A DNA stretch of 64,000 nt from the NCBI GenBank assembly GCA_022315425.1, contig JAIUPT010000021.1:1116001-1180000 (forward strand). Reading direction: 5' to 3'. This document shows positions 32,880 to 43,102 of the stretch, in pieces (position 1 is the stretch's first letter; each line of letters starts with the position of its first letter). Under the pieces are notes generated by a model. That model did not search any database. It saw nothing but the letters and a program-made list of their open reading frames with translations, and was not told where the DNA came from. Source of the DNA: Pseudevernia furfuracea (taxonomy: Eukaryota > Ascomycota > Lecanoromycetes > Lecanorales > Parmeliaceae). The position numbers were made by a program, and so were the translations under genes.

Positions 32880-34664
32880 ATGTTGAAGAGACAAATTATC
32901 TCGGTCAGAACTGCTGCTCTACGCTTGCTTATTCCATGGCAAAGCAAAGCGAAGCACCCGTTGGCTGGAAAGAAAAGCTTCCGCCAATACACTGATGCTT
33001 ACTTTCAGCCCATCTATCGCACATCATGGAAGGCGCGAATTGGATACTTCTCCAGTATGTATTTAGAACTCAGTCTCTCACCAACGTCTGCTAAAACTGA
33101 CGCTCGTTTAGCGGGCGCTATTTCGATCATTACACTAGGTAGCGTTTTGAATTATTGGGTGCCTGAAAGGAGACAACGGGAATGGATGACTGATGTAGCT
33201 ATCGCTTCTTCGACTTCGCCGCTGTCTCAAACTCCTAAGCCTCTGCACAACATTACCAACCAAAACATGAGCGAGGCACGCAAAGAGCTCACTGCCATCG
33301 TTGGACGCGGTGGTGTAGACGACACCCCGGGCAACCTGAAATCTCGTTCGGGGACTGAATGGTCTCCATCTCCGGGAAGCACCTGCGCTGCTCTCATCGT
33401 TTTCCCACACAATACAGAAGACGTCAGCGAGATCATGAAAGTGTGTCACCGCCGCCGCATTCCAGTCACAGGGTTCTCCGGTGGCACGAGTCTTGACGGT
33501 GCTTTGGCATCCACTCGCGGCGGTATCTGCATTGATTTCTCCCGTATGAATCGCATCTTGAGAGTACATGTTCAAGATATGGATGTCGTGGTTCAGCCTG
33601 CTGTTGGCTGGGAAGATCTAAATGAGCGGCTTGCCGAAATGGATCTTTTCTTCCCACCGGATCCGGGGCCTGGAGCGCAAATTGGTGGCATGATTGGGAC
33701 AGGGTGTTCAGGCACGAACGCTTATCGCTATGGTACGATGAAAGACTGGGTCATTTCTACCACTGTCGTGCTGGCGGATGGTACGATCGTCAAGACAAGG
33801 AACCGACCAAGAAAATCTTCAGCTGGATATGACTTGACAAGGCTCATAGTTGGGTCCTCAGGTACCTTGGGCTTGGTCACTGAGGCTGTCTTAAAGGTCA
33901 CCTCTAAGCCCAATAACGAAGTAGTCGCGGTCATTGCGTTTCCCAGCACCGCCAAGGCTGTCAGTACAGTTATTGATGTTGTTCAGAAGGGTATACTGCT
34001 TGCGGCTGTGGAGCTCCTCGATGAAAATACAATGAGAGCAGTGAACGAAAGCGGGTATTCCAACAAGGAATGGAAAGAGACACCAACACTGTTCGTGAGG
34101 TTCTCAGGAACGAAGAGTGCCGTCCAAGAGCAAGTCAATGTACTGAAAGCGCTCGCCGGAAAACACGGTCGAGAATCCTTTGAATCGTCGAGCGACCCTG
34201 AGCAGATCAAAAATCTGTGGGCCGCACGAAAAACAGCACTCTGGAGCCTCATTGCGCAGAAGCGCGATCCAGACGACAAGTTCTTGGGCTCTGATGTTGC
34301 GGTCCCCATATCTCGATTGTCCGAAATCATCGAAGAAGTCAACTCCAAGGTCAAGGCAGCGGGTTTGCTTGGCTCGACTCTCGGTCATGTTGGCGATGGA
34401 AACTTCCACGCCTCCATCCTTTACGGGGAGAAAGACAAGGTTACGGCGCAAAGGATCATAGCTGATATACAACGTCGGGGTATTGAAATGGAAGGAACTG
34501 TAACAGGGGAGCATGGCGTTGGTCTGGCGTTGAGGGATATGTTGGAGGTTGAGTTGGGCGAGAGTGCTGTGGATATGATGCGGAAGATCAAGTTGGCATT
34601 GGATCCGCTGTGTTTGCTGAATTGCGACAAGATCGTAAGAGTGGAACACAATGATGGTCAATGA
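32880..34664 (+). CDS. DLD1: D-lactate dehydrogenase (cytochrome), mitochondrial, 575 aa
   Basis: The start is the ATG at 32880, which gives an Arg/Lys/Ser-rich mitochondrial presequence. A 57-nt intron (33055-33111; GTATGT donor, CTGAC branch, TTTAG acceptor) is a multiple of three without a stop, so it hides inside a continuous frame; removing it yields YFSTGAISIITLGSVLNYW, a membrane-anchor segment. The FAD-binding (PCMH) domain follows: FSGGTSLDGALAS, CIDFSRMNRIL, PPDPGPGAQIGGMIGTGCSG, YGTMKDWV and GSSGTLGLVTEAVLK. The C-terminal FAD-oxidase domain contains LGHVGDGNFHASIL and the conserved GTVTGEHGVGL. The enzyme oxidises D-lactate to pyruvate and passes electrons to cytochrome c at the inner membrane, clearing lactate made from methylglyoxal. 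Length is normal for the family. Confidence 0.93.
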   Translation: MLKRQIISVRTAALRLLIPWQSKAKHPLAGKKSFRQYTDAYFQPIYRTSWKARIGYFSSMYLELSLSPTSAKTDARLAGAISIITLGSVLNYWVPERRQREWMTDVAIASSTSPLSQTPKPLHNITNQNMSEARKELTAIVGRGGVDDTPGNLKSRSGTEWSPSPGSTCAALIVFPHNTEDVSEIMKVCHRRRIPVTGFSGGTSLDGALASTRGGICIDFSRMNRILRVHVQDMDVVVQPAVGWEDLNERLAEMDLFFPPDPGPGAQIGGMIGTGCSGTNAYRYGTMKDWVISTTVVLADGTIVKTRNRPRKSSAGYDLTRLIVGSSGTLGLVTEAVLKVTSKPNNEVVAVIAFPSTAKAVSTVIDVVQKGILLAAVELLDENTMRAVNESGYSNKEWKETPTLFVRFSGTKSAVQEQVNVLKALAGKHGRESFESSSDPEQIKNLWAARKTALWSLIAQKRDPDDKFLGSDVAVPISRLSEIIEEVNSKVKAAGLLGSTLGHVGDGNFHASILYGEKDKVTAQRIIADIQRRGIEMEGTVTGEHGVGLALRDMLEVELGESAVDMMRKIKLALDPLCLLNCDKIVRVEHNDGQ

Positions 34665-35148
34665 AAGCTACCTGAAAATCCTCAAGCAGGAGGTCTGGAG
34701 ACGATGATACGAAGATATATATTTTCGGATTTCGGTGAGTTATTGCTCTTTGTATCGTTTGCCTTCGCCCACTTTTTGGATCATTTTAGACTGTAGTCAC
34801 TTCATGATATCTCTGATCAGCCGACTGACATACCCGTGGGATACTCACATCGTTCTCTTATCGCCAAGGCTCTTCTAAGGGCCAAGGCTTGGCGTCTGAG
34901 TCACGAGTGGCTAGCGGGAATCATATCAAGATATTCGATTTTTTAAAATGCATTTAATGGCAATTTTGGTATTTCTCATCTATTTAGCCTTCCCATTCTT
35001 CCATCTCTCCATCTTCATGCAACTTCTAGTATTTCCCCACGGCCTTTGGAAACCCTAGAAATTCTGATCGTTCAAAAGCCTTATTCATACATCAATATAT
35101 TCATCCACGAATAGCCCAAAGGTTACAAAAGCCTATTTCGACAACACC
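34665..35148. other. Intergenic region
   Basis: 484 bases with the 3' UTR of D-lactate dehydrogenase and the promoter of the RING gene. 34930-35110 is AT-rich. Nothing else is seen. Confidence 0.4.
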
Positions 35149-35967
35149 ATGTCATCTCAGCCACCTACTTCTCAAGCCATTCAAGGTGATGGCAAGCAGC
35201 TTCAATCAATCACGTCTGTATATCCGATTACCGAAGAAGATGGTCAACAGCCTGAACACAGTACGGATAGTCCTTCGATAAAGCGACCAGATATCCAGCT
35301 TACGGGTCAGCAACCCGAAATAACGGACAGTGCTCCAACCAGGCCAGCAGAACCCTCCACACAAGCCAACTCATCTTCAGCGAATCCCATTTCCGAAATA
35401 TCCACCATCTCACCCCTCGGCCGCCCACCCCAAAGCTCGAAACACTACTATCTCAAAGAAATGTGGCCTGGCCAGCCCATTTGTCATCTCTGCCACAGGG
35501 AATACAAAAAGACCAGCCGCGGCATCCGCGCCCTACCTTGCGGTGACATCTTTCACCGCGCTTGTATCGACCACCTACTCGGCCAAAAAGACGGCCACTG
35601 TCCATCGTGCGAGTCTTTAATCCCAGTTGAATGGTACATGCCTCACAAATACGATCCAACGAAGCCGGCAGGCTCGCCTTGTCTTTGCCATCCAGCGTCC
35701 AAAGCCGGCACCACCACAAAGACCAAATCTATTAAAGAAAGTGCCTCATCTGCATCCCATAGCATTCTAGCCATTCAGAAAGTCTACAAGCGCACCAAGG
35801 AGGCTATGATTCGCTGCACACTGGGACGAAAGCTAGAGAAACTCTATGCAGACTATAAGACGGAGACTGGGCAGACTAGGTACATCGAGAGTGAGACAGG
35901 CGTCGCTCTGTCTGGTCCAAGGTTTGGATATGCCGATGGGAGATTTGATCATCGGACCAGTCGCTAA
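35149..35967 (+). CDS. RING-finger protein, 272 aa
   Basis: A single frame from ATG. Residues 1-100 are a disordered Ser/Thr/Gln/Pro-rich region. A RING finger spans about residues 112-154: CHLC, then LPCGDIFHRAC, then CPSC. The spacing fits RING-H2, but the fourth ligand, usually His in CGH, is Asp (CGD); Asp is an accepted zinc ligand in some RINGs such as Rbx1. The C-terminal 115 residues are Lys/Arg/Ser-rich with helical stretches. It is probably an E3 ubiquitin ligase or adaptor; no transmembrane segment is present, so it is likely soluble. The substrate is unknown. Coding support is the full-length frame with an intact zinc-ligand set. Confidence 0.8.
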   Translation: MSSQPPTSQAIQGDGKQLQSITSVYPITEEDGQQPEHSTDSPSIKRPDIQLTGQQPEITDSAPTRPAEPSTQANSSSANPISEISTISPLGRPPQSSKHYYLKEMWPGQPICHLCHREYKKTSRGIRALPCGDIFHRACIDHLLGQKDGHCPSCESLIPVEWYMPHKYDPTKPAGSPCLCHPASKAGTTTKTKSIKESASSASHSILAIQKVYKRTKEAMIRCTLGRKLEKLYADYKTETGQTRYIESETGVALSGPRFGYADGRFDHRTSR

Positions 35968-36439
35968 CAATTGGCGTTCTGTGACTCAATTTTCTTCATT
36001 TTATTAGGGATAAATACAAGAAGCGACTTGTTCATTTAGCCTTTCTGAAAGTCCTTTGAAACCTTGCAGGTCCAGAATCTTTGCTATGCGACATGGACGT
36101 TTCCGCAGATGATGCAACTGATCGTTCGTTGGTATATTTGCATTGCAAAATCAGGTAGAGAGTAGAGTAGGTGATTCAGAACCAATTTCCTCTCTTTTCA
36201 CTCAAATTTGCGCTCGCTCCATTTGAGGACTTTTCCGCTGCAATCTCACATTTGTTGCCAAGGCGCCCATTCCGCAAGAAGCAGTGCGCAGCCTTTCTAG
36301 AAGATTCTAATTACTTCACCGCTATGCTTCCTTCTTCACCTTCGGTCAGGCAGGCTCTGCAAGTTACTCCGTTATTACATTCCTCAGCCCAGTAATCTTC
36401 TGTACTACACGTACTCTGTACCTGAACAAAGTTGGCGCT
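35968..36439. other. Intergenic region
   Basis: 472 bases between two plus-strand genes, holding a 3' UTR and a promoter. No feature is recognised. Confidence 0.4.
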
Positions 36440-39088
36440 ATGGCTCATAATCATGGCAAATTAGACGTAGACTTGTACCCTGTCTACGAATCCTACAAGA
36501 AGGCCACCAACGCCGTCGTCACATGGATTGCTACCGCCGCGAGCGGCAGTGGGATGGGTCCAGATGGCACCAAATGGACTTTAAAAGAGCTGAGTCTAGC
36601 AGCGAAGACGATAGCAAAATCGAAGCCCACGGACATACCTCCGAGGATCCCTTGTGCATTTCAAGACGCTATAGAAGCTCGAAAGGGGATCACTGGTTTC
36701 TATAAGCAGCACACTGGGATCGATAGTATAGAAACAAGAAAGCACGAGAAATTCACGGAGACGTATGTGAGCTCACCCAGCTGAAGAAGCATTGGCTAAT
36801 ACTTTCCAGGCTGAGGGCGATCTACAAACTCCTTTGCGGCTCAAAATCTCCGACGATGAGAGACGGGATCTCTATGATTGAGACAACAAGACAGCTGTCT
36901 CTGACATTGACAAACGCATACGAGCCTCTCGCACTTATTCCAATCAAGGGCACCCATACGTCAAACGAGGACCATACGGCAGAAGAAGCGACATGCAGCT
37001 CAGATGAAAAGCCCTGCCATCCGTCAACAGAGTCTCTTGAACAGAAATTCGGTTTGAAAGACGATGATCTTGCAGATATGTTCGAGATCTACTACGTCGT
37101 CACTGTCAGTCGTATGGTGCAATATGTTTTAGAAGTGCAGACTAACTCTGGAGCAGAGCTTAGACCGTGCCTGCACAAAAATCAAAAAAGTCTGGACCCA
37201 GGCCGCAGCAGGCTCCATTTCGAATATATTCGCTGCCTGGCTTACCACTGCGGCAGTGGAATACCTTTGGTATCAATTCAACAGGGGCTTCCTTTCCGTA
37301 TCACTGAATGTCACGAATCATCAAGAATTTATTGACAGATACAACTCATTCCTGGGGACTGACAGACAGAACAGCAGCGTTGCTCAGTTTCTCATCCGTG
37401 ACTCGGCCCAAAGCGGTGTTTTTGCTTCCGGTCACGGACTGTTTTGTGCGGCCGAAGCAATCATCCGAGGAGCAAACGCACAATCGGAAGAGAAGACCCA
37501 AGAAGCAGCAATGTTTGAGAACCCTAAAGATTTTATTACAGTTGAGGGTTGCGCGGAAGACAGAGAACGTCAACAGAAAGCTGAGAGTATATTGATGGAC
37601 AAAGTACTCAAGAGTATGAAGAGACGCCTTCTCACATCCGAGGCAATACGATATGAACTCCTGTTCAGCATGAATCCTTTGATGGAATACATCAGGGACA
37701 TAGATAAGATCTATCGATCGAAGGACCGCAGCAATGCCCCGAATGCATCGATAACAACCAACGTGGTCTTCGGCCTGCAGCTTCTTGTGGAGTCTTACAA
37801 GAGCTTCTTTTTTCCTAATGAAACAACGCCTAAGACGGTCAACTGCCGTGTTCAGATGCTCAAATTTGCACAAGATGTCAAGGATACATTGACGAAGATC
37901 CGAACGTTGCGGCCTTTCATCCACGACAAATGTCAGTGCACCTTTTTCTGCACCTCTCGACGTTTATCGTCTAACATCTGGGCGCTTGAACTGGATTTGA
38001 TGATACTTACGAAGCAGAAGATATTCGATCTTTACTACCAGGCGCCTTGGGTTGCTGGTTCGCAGATGCTAGAAATCTTATCTCGGGCTACTGATTTGGG
38101 GGTGGATCTCTGTAACAAGAACCAGATAGTATGGGCCGTTTTGCACTTGTACAATCTGCTCCGGCAATGCGGTGTTCTTGACGAAGAGACTGTTTTGCTC
38201 AAACATCTCTGTTCAGCCATTGGCAAGCAAGTCTTTCGGGGGGACCCTCCTCAACGCGACTTCTGGACTCGCTATAAGGTCTGCAATGGTGCAAGACTGG
38301 AATTTGATAGATCGACGAAACACCAACCGCGGGACAGACACGATCCCTCGGACCAAAAAAAGCCTTGCGCTCCCCCGGGAAGAAATTGGCGATTGAATAT
38401 GCCCACATCGTACACTGTCTTCACCAATAGTAACCACGAGATCAATTCGCATCAAACCTCCATACTTGCGGGTCTCTACAGCTGCAAATTCCACCCAACA
38501 TGCGTCGGGTGGTCTTATGCATGGCACGGATCCGATCGGAACAAAACTCCCTCAGACGAGGACAGACAGAAGGTCGCCGACGAAATCGCCGCGCATCCGC
38601 TCGCGGTCGTACTCGATTCTTTGGAAAGCGCCCTGGGACCGGAACTTCAAGGCGACTTCCCCATGGCCCAATTGAACTGGTTCGAGTTATTTCTCACCAT
38701 GACGGAGATCTTGGGTGAAATGGGCAGAGCGGCACATGCAGAGTGCATCGAGTGCCGCTTGAAGTGTGCATGCGAAGCGAAGATCTGGGTTGATCATGGG
38801 TTGAATGCCGTGGAAGAACTGATGCAGAAAGCGGACAAGTATGGAAACATTGCGACATCGGCTTTCGGCTCCGAGTACTTGAGTATTGTTGAGCCCGCCA
38901 GGAATGCTATCCGCAGTGCTCTGAGAGGTATGAGTACTCCCGGTCCGAAATTCTTGCCGGCCGCGCGACTGATATCGAAGCTTAGGGAAAACGACAAGGG
39001 ATTATGTCTGGAACGTGTGATGTCGGCCTACGATGTGTCTACCACACTATCGTGTCTTTTTGCTATCCTGTTTTCTTCTCGTACGTGA
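36440..39088 (+). CDS. DUF6604-like fungal protein, 849 aa
   Basis: Three exons: 36440-36762, 36810-37104 and 37157-39088. Intron 1 is GTATGT to TCCAG. Intron 2 is most likely 37105-37156 (GTCAGT donor, ACTAACT branch, GCAG acceptor); a nearer donor at about 37117 also keeps phase, so that boundary is less sure. The N-terminus (YESYKKATNAVVTWIATAA, then LSLAAKTIAKSKPTDIP) resembles the DUF6604 region found at the start of many Pezizomycotina proteins. The rest is a long, mostly helical region with scattered cysteines (for example CQCTFFCTSRR, ECIECRLKCACEAK) and no enzyme signature or membrane span. Related proteins are large, soluble and uncharacterised. The homology call is moderate; no role is proposed. 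Confidence 0.7.
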
Positions 39089-39503
39089 TGCGGAAGCAGA
39101 GATGTCGGACTTGCACAAGCCGGCTAACGCGGTATGTATGACGTGAATTCTGGATTGGAATAGCATATTCGTTTGGATATTTGATGTTTTGGTCTTGCTA
39201 GTAAGGGTACTACGATGAGATCGGGGAACTTGAGATGAAGCAAGAGTGAGGTTAGCAATGCGTTCCAATGAATTGACGATTATCTACCATCATCCAATCC
39301 CATTTAGCAGAGATTTGTTTGAAACTCTGAGCCATCACCCTTGATCATGGACCAGCAAGTCTGTTGGGAATTGCTGCAGCACCACTGTGTTGTAGCTACC
39401 CCTCACGGTGGCAAATTAGCAGGGGCATCACAGGGTATATAAGTAGCGTACATACCACTCGATAGCAAGGCGTTCAATCCATAACCTTTCATCAATTCTA
39501 ATA
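39089..39503. other. Intergenic region
   Basis: About 410 bases between the DUF6604-like gene and the UstYa fragment. It contains no recognised feature. Confidence 0.35.
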
Positions 39504-39667
39504 GGGAGATTTGGCGAATCACTTGGACAATACTTGAACCAGCCCAGCTGCGAGGGAAGTTTATCTTTGATTGGAAAAAAAACTCCTTTGTGGTAGCACG
39601 AATGAGGAGCCTTTGCCGAAAGCTCCAATTTGCCCCAATCTCTACACTGGCGACTCTGGCCGATACC
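39504..39667 (-). pseudogene. Fragment of a UstYa-type gene (C-terminal region)
   Basis: This segment is a diverged copy of 21161-21321, the 3' part of the intact UstYa gene in this window, in the same orientation. Both encode SRQCRDWGKLE, an H-SCY block and LPSQLG(R/W)FKYCPSDSP. At least 21 bases at 39647-39667 are identical to 21301-21321. The copy starts abruptly at the GIGQS position and loses similarity after SPNLP, so it has neither the membrane anchor nor the HxxHC motifs. It abuts the 3' end of the broken ubiquitin-like-domain gene, whose reading frame runs on into it in a different frame. It is a relic, not a gene. Confidence 0.8.
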
Positions 39668-41529
39668 TGCGAGTTTGTATCCGCGCGAGAGCCTTGAAAA
39701 GAAGAGCCATTTATCCGTCGACTTATCCGTCGTCTTTTTGAGAACCTCTCGGGGTTGTCCTCTCGATCTTCGTACCTCTCCCGGGTAAAAATCTGAACTC
39801 GAGTGTAGTGCTTTATGTCATCGTCCACTGAGTCCTCTTGACTGCCAGCTCTTTTCCTTTGGAAATTTGAGCCAGGGATGCCAAAGGGGCTAGGTGATTG
39901 CGAGCTAGATTCTTTGCCCTCTTCTCTCTGATCATTTTCAGAGGACGAGATATCTAAATTGCGGCGGTAAGTTAGGGGGCACGTGATACTGGCACTGGAA
40001 ACTACGAGTCAGCTACGTTGCTCTGAATTGTCCTTTTGCGCTTACCATTCAACTTCTGTATCGTCCGACCCTTCAATTTCATCTCCACAATTTGGACAGC
40101 TAGAAGTTGGAGACTCCGGAAGTCGGAATATCATACTCATAGATATGTATTGTCTAGGTCTGACAATTGTGCTCCAGGGATTCGAAAGACGTAACCCTTT
40201 CTTTCACCTAGTGTCCTCGAGGGCGAACTGTCCGAATTTTGCGCAGACCGATATTCTTGAAGCGGACTTCTAGCACTGCTATGAAAGCCTACAGTTAAAA
40301 TGTGTCAGAACAGTAGGTTCGTTTTCACCCTTGCAAGAATGAGCGCATACCTCTGCAGAATTGATGAATTCAAGATGAAAAGGAGCGCATCGACCACCGG
40401 CATCGAGTAAGACGACAGGGGTAGACAGTTGCACTTGAGCAGGTATGGCCTGACGAACCCTCGCGATAGTAGAAATGTCACGTAGCTCTGCTAGCATTTT
40501 TTCCTGATTTTGAATCAGGGTTGATTGATATGAGATTACTATCTGGCTATGTGTAGTGTGCTGGAGTAATTGATGGAACAATTCCTGCTGATACTGTGTT
40601 TGACCTCTGTACAAGTCAGCATAAATGTGGCTCCACTGAATTGGGAAGGCACTGACCCAGCCATGGATCCTTCCAGCGCCAATAGCACTCCCATCTGATT
40701 ACTAGTATGCTGGACGTCAGCTTGCAGATGCAGCATTGTCTGGCCAGAGTCCTTAAAAGCCGTTTCTTGACCTCTCACTCGAAGTAGAGTTTGATCCCTG
40801 GTTTTCCGGTATTCAGCGGTCATCGACTGCGCCAAAGACCTCTGTCGTCCGACCATGGTATGCACATCATTGTATACTTTACTGACAAGTTTATGCTGAT
40901 CGTCCAACGTTCGTTCAAATCGCTGTTGCTCGACTCCCTGGTCAAAGATGTCCTTGCTAAGATCTTTAGTCAATTGGTTGTGATCGGCGCCTTGCTGTGC
41001 TACTGTGGCTTGCAGTTTGCCTTGGGCGGATAGTTGATTGCTTCATCCAAGGTTAATAGCCCGTGCTTTGGGCCAAGGACATAGAGCTCACATTTGAATT
41101 TTCTGCCAACAATATCTGAATGGCTTGTACATGTTGCTGGATTTCGCTCTTGAATTTGGAGATGTCTGCTTTCTGCCAGAGTGCCCACTGCACCATTCGC
41201 CAACGGTTCTCGAGACCTACTGTAGTCCATTGGCTTGCCGGTCTGAAGCCTAAACTTGAGAACTTGGCGTTTCGCTGAAAAAACTATCAAAGCACAAGAA
41301 GCAGTCATGGACTGCAGCATTAGCTGCCGAGGGTTGAACTGGTTAAGTATGGTCTAGAGGACAGAGCTTCAATACACTCGAGTCCATTCCTCAGGTGCTT
41401 CAATTCGCGACCCAGCTCTTTGTAGTCATCTTGAGCACCATTAGTGTCACGGAGGCTCTTAATTGCATCTAATAGGAGCTCGATGCCGCTTATGAAGTGC
41501 CCTACGGAGAAAGCGAAGGGAACCTGCAT
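39668..41529 (-). pseudogene. Broken gene of the fungal ubiquitin-like-domain (ULD_2-type) family
   Basis: Family landmarks appear in order on the minus strand: MQVPFAFSVGHFISGIELLL at the ATG (41529), then WALWQKADISKFKSEIQQHV, NQLSAQGKLQ followed by a long Gln-rich helix, PAQVQLSTPVVLLDAGGRC with PFHLEFINSAE (the ubiquitin-like domain start), NPWSTIVRPRQYISMSMIF and a CPNCG motif. Two introns remain perfect (GTCAGT at about 40660; GTATGC at about 40350). The frame fails between exon 1 and the WALW block, at the exon before NQLSAQG, and just before KFGQFALEDTR. A TGA follows at 40206-40204, and the junction after EVEW also does not close. The tail (DISSSENDQREEGKESSSQS) then enters the UstYa fragment. 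Related proteins are cytosolic and uncharacterised. Several one-base sequencing errors are the alternative. Confidence 0.65.
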
Positions 41530-42016
41530 GAGCACGAGCTTATATATGCAGTAAACGGCAGGTCTACGGACGTAGCCTTGGGGATGCTCTCACACAATAG
41601 GACAGGCTTCCCTAAATTCTCTCATAAAACAATACAAAACAAATTGATATCCCATAGCAACCTTTTATCAAGAAAAGGCAAGCCTTCTATCCATCGTTGA
41701 CGTTGAAGTTCTCAAGCACCGAGGACAAAGGCTAGGTGCATGAGGCTGTGCAGTCTAAACCAGATCGAGGCTGTAAGGACGGAAAGACACCTGATAGTTG
41801 GATCGCTTGCCCTGCATCAATAGCAAGATTTGAGGCTCTGCTTTGCGGGAATGCGGATACTGTCTGAACCTCTATCCTAACTTACAGAATAGCGCTCCAT
41901 AGAGAATCAATGCTATAAGAGAGGCGACAGCAGCATTAGCCGCGACACGCGATGCATCTAAAGATTGGGGTTTCCTACTTCAATTGCTCTTTCTACTCTT
42001 GTCTCTACGGAAATGC
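41530..42016. other. Divergent intergenic region
   Basis: 487 bases between the broken ULD gene (-) and the duplicated-domain secreted protein (+). No promoter element or repeat was recognised. Confidence 0.4.
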
Positions 42017-43102
42017 ATGGCGCCGCTACGAGCCCGCGCGGCGGCACTGTTGTTACTCTTTCTATATGGATTCTTCGCCGTCGCAGATAGTATTCAGTCA
42101 AACTTTTCCAACCTTTCGAACGCATCATCCTCTGATGTCGCCAGCTTGTCGGTCGTGAACAACTCCTCAAACAGCAATGAGTATGACGACTGCTTCGACC
42201 GAGCAACACCGCATAGGGGACTCTACCCAGCCAAAGAGCAGGACTGCCTCAACGCCGCCGAGGAAATTCTTGACTTCAGAGACCCTTTCTATCCCATTAC
42301 ATTCGCCAGAAGGGATAATGTTGGTTTCAGGCTTCCAAAAGTGGTCAGAAATGGAACGTGCGTCATCTCAATAGACGTAATGAAGGATGCGGACAAGGAC
42401 AAATTTAAGCCGTGGCTGGTCTATACTACAGCCATGGACATAGCGCACAGATGTACTCACGGGGATTTTCCTTTTGGTGGGAGGACCATGGTGGGACCGA
42501 AAAAGGTCGTAGACGTTCTCGTCTTTGGGCGGGTAGTTGAGCCAGCAACAGCTAGCGGTGAATCGAGCTTGCTGAACAAGATTTCGCTCAGCTCGACTGA
42601 GCCCTCGGTGACCAGCCCGGGTAGAACTTTGGGTCTGAATGCCCCTGATCTCGGCGGAGGCCTAGAGTGTTCTGACCCACCTCTACCACGCGAACGAGCC
42701 TGGATGATCAACTTCAAAGACTGTGAGATGGCTAGCAACGAAATCTTTGGGGATAGAGCACGCGATCAGAAGTACACCTTCAGCCGTGAAACGATAGCAA
42801 CAAAGTATTATTTTCCACTTCCCGCGAAATTCACTTACAGATCATGCGTGGTTCTTCTGGATATGAACAACAATAGTGATCAGGATACAGTGAGGCTGTC
42901 GATCGTTGAGGCTACTGCATGGGTTCTGGCTCATAAGTGCTCTGGCGAAGAGAAGTCCGTGGATCAGTATGGTGGACGGGCGACGGTGGGCGTTGGAGCG
43001 AGAAATCTGATCAATGTATGGGTCTATGGGAGACCAGTTGGTGTGACGAACGTGACGAGTCTGGTTCTAGCTCAGCCCGCACCCTTGATAGACAGCGAGT
43101 AG
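42017..43102 (+). CDS. Secreted protein with two copies of a four-cysteine domain, 361 aa
   Basis: The ATG at 42017 is chosen because it opens a classic signal peptide (Arg-rich start, then ALLLLFLYGFFAVADS); the frame is open slightly further upstream without ATG. After an Asn/Ser-rich spacer with several N-glycosylation sites, two homologous units follow. Unit 1 (about 59-171) has Cys at 59, 77, 115 and 146; unit 2 (about 218-339) has Cys at 218, 236, 277 and 308. Spacings are 18/38/31 and 18/41/31. Each has a CV(I/V)(S/L)(I/L)D core strand, a helix ending in (A)xxC, then GGR(T/A)(M/T)VG and a final V-V-x-G strand. This resembles small cysteine-rich secreted fungal proteins that usually carry one unit. 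A cell-wall or extracellular role is likely; function unknown. Confidence 0.8.
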   Translation: MAPLRARAAALLLLFLYGFFAVADSIQSNFSNLSNASSSDVASLSVVNNSSNSNEYDDCFDRATPHRGLYPAKEQDCLNAAEEILDFRDPFYPITFARRDNVGFRLPKVVRNGTCVISIDVMKDADKDKFKPWLVYTTAMDIAHRCTHGDFPFGGRTMVGPKKVVDVLVFGRVVEPATASGESSLLNKISLSSTEPSVTSPGRTLGLNAPDLGGGLECSDPPLPRERAWMINFKDCEMASNEIFGDRARDQKYTFSRETIATKYYFPLPAKFTYRSCVVLLDMNNNSDQDTVRLSIVEATAWVLAHKCSGEEKSVDQYGGRATVGVGARNLINVWVYGRPVGVTNVTSLVLAQPAPLIDSE

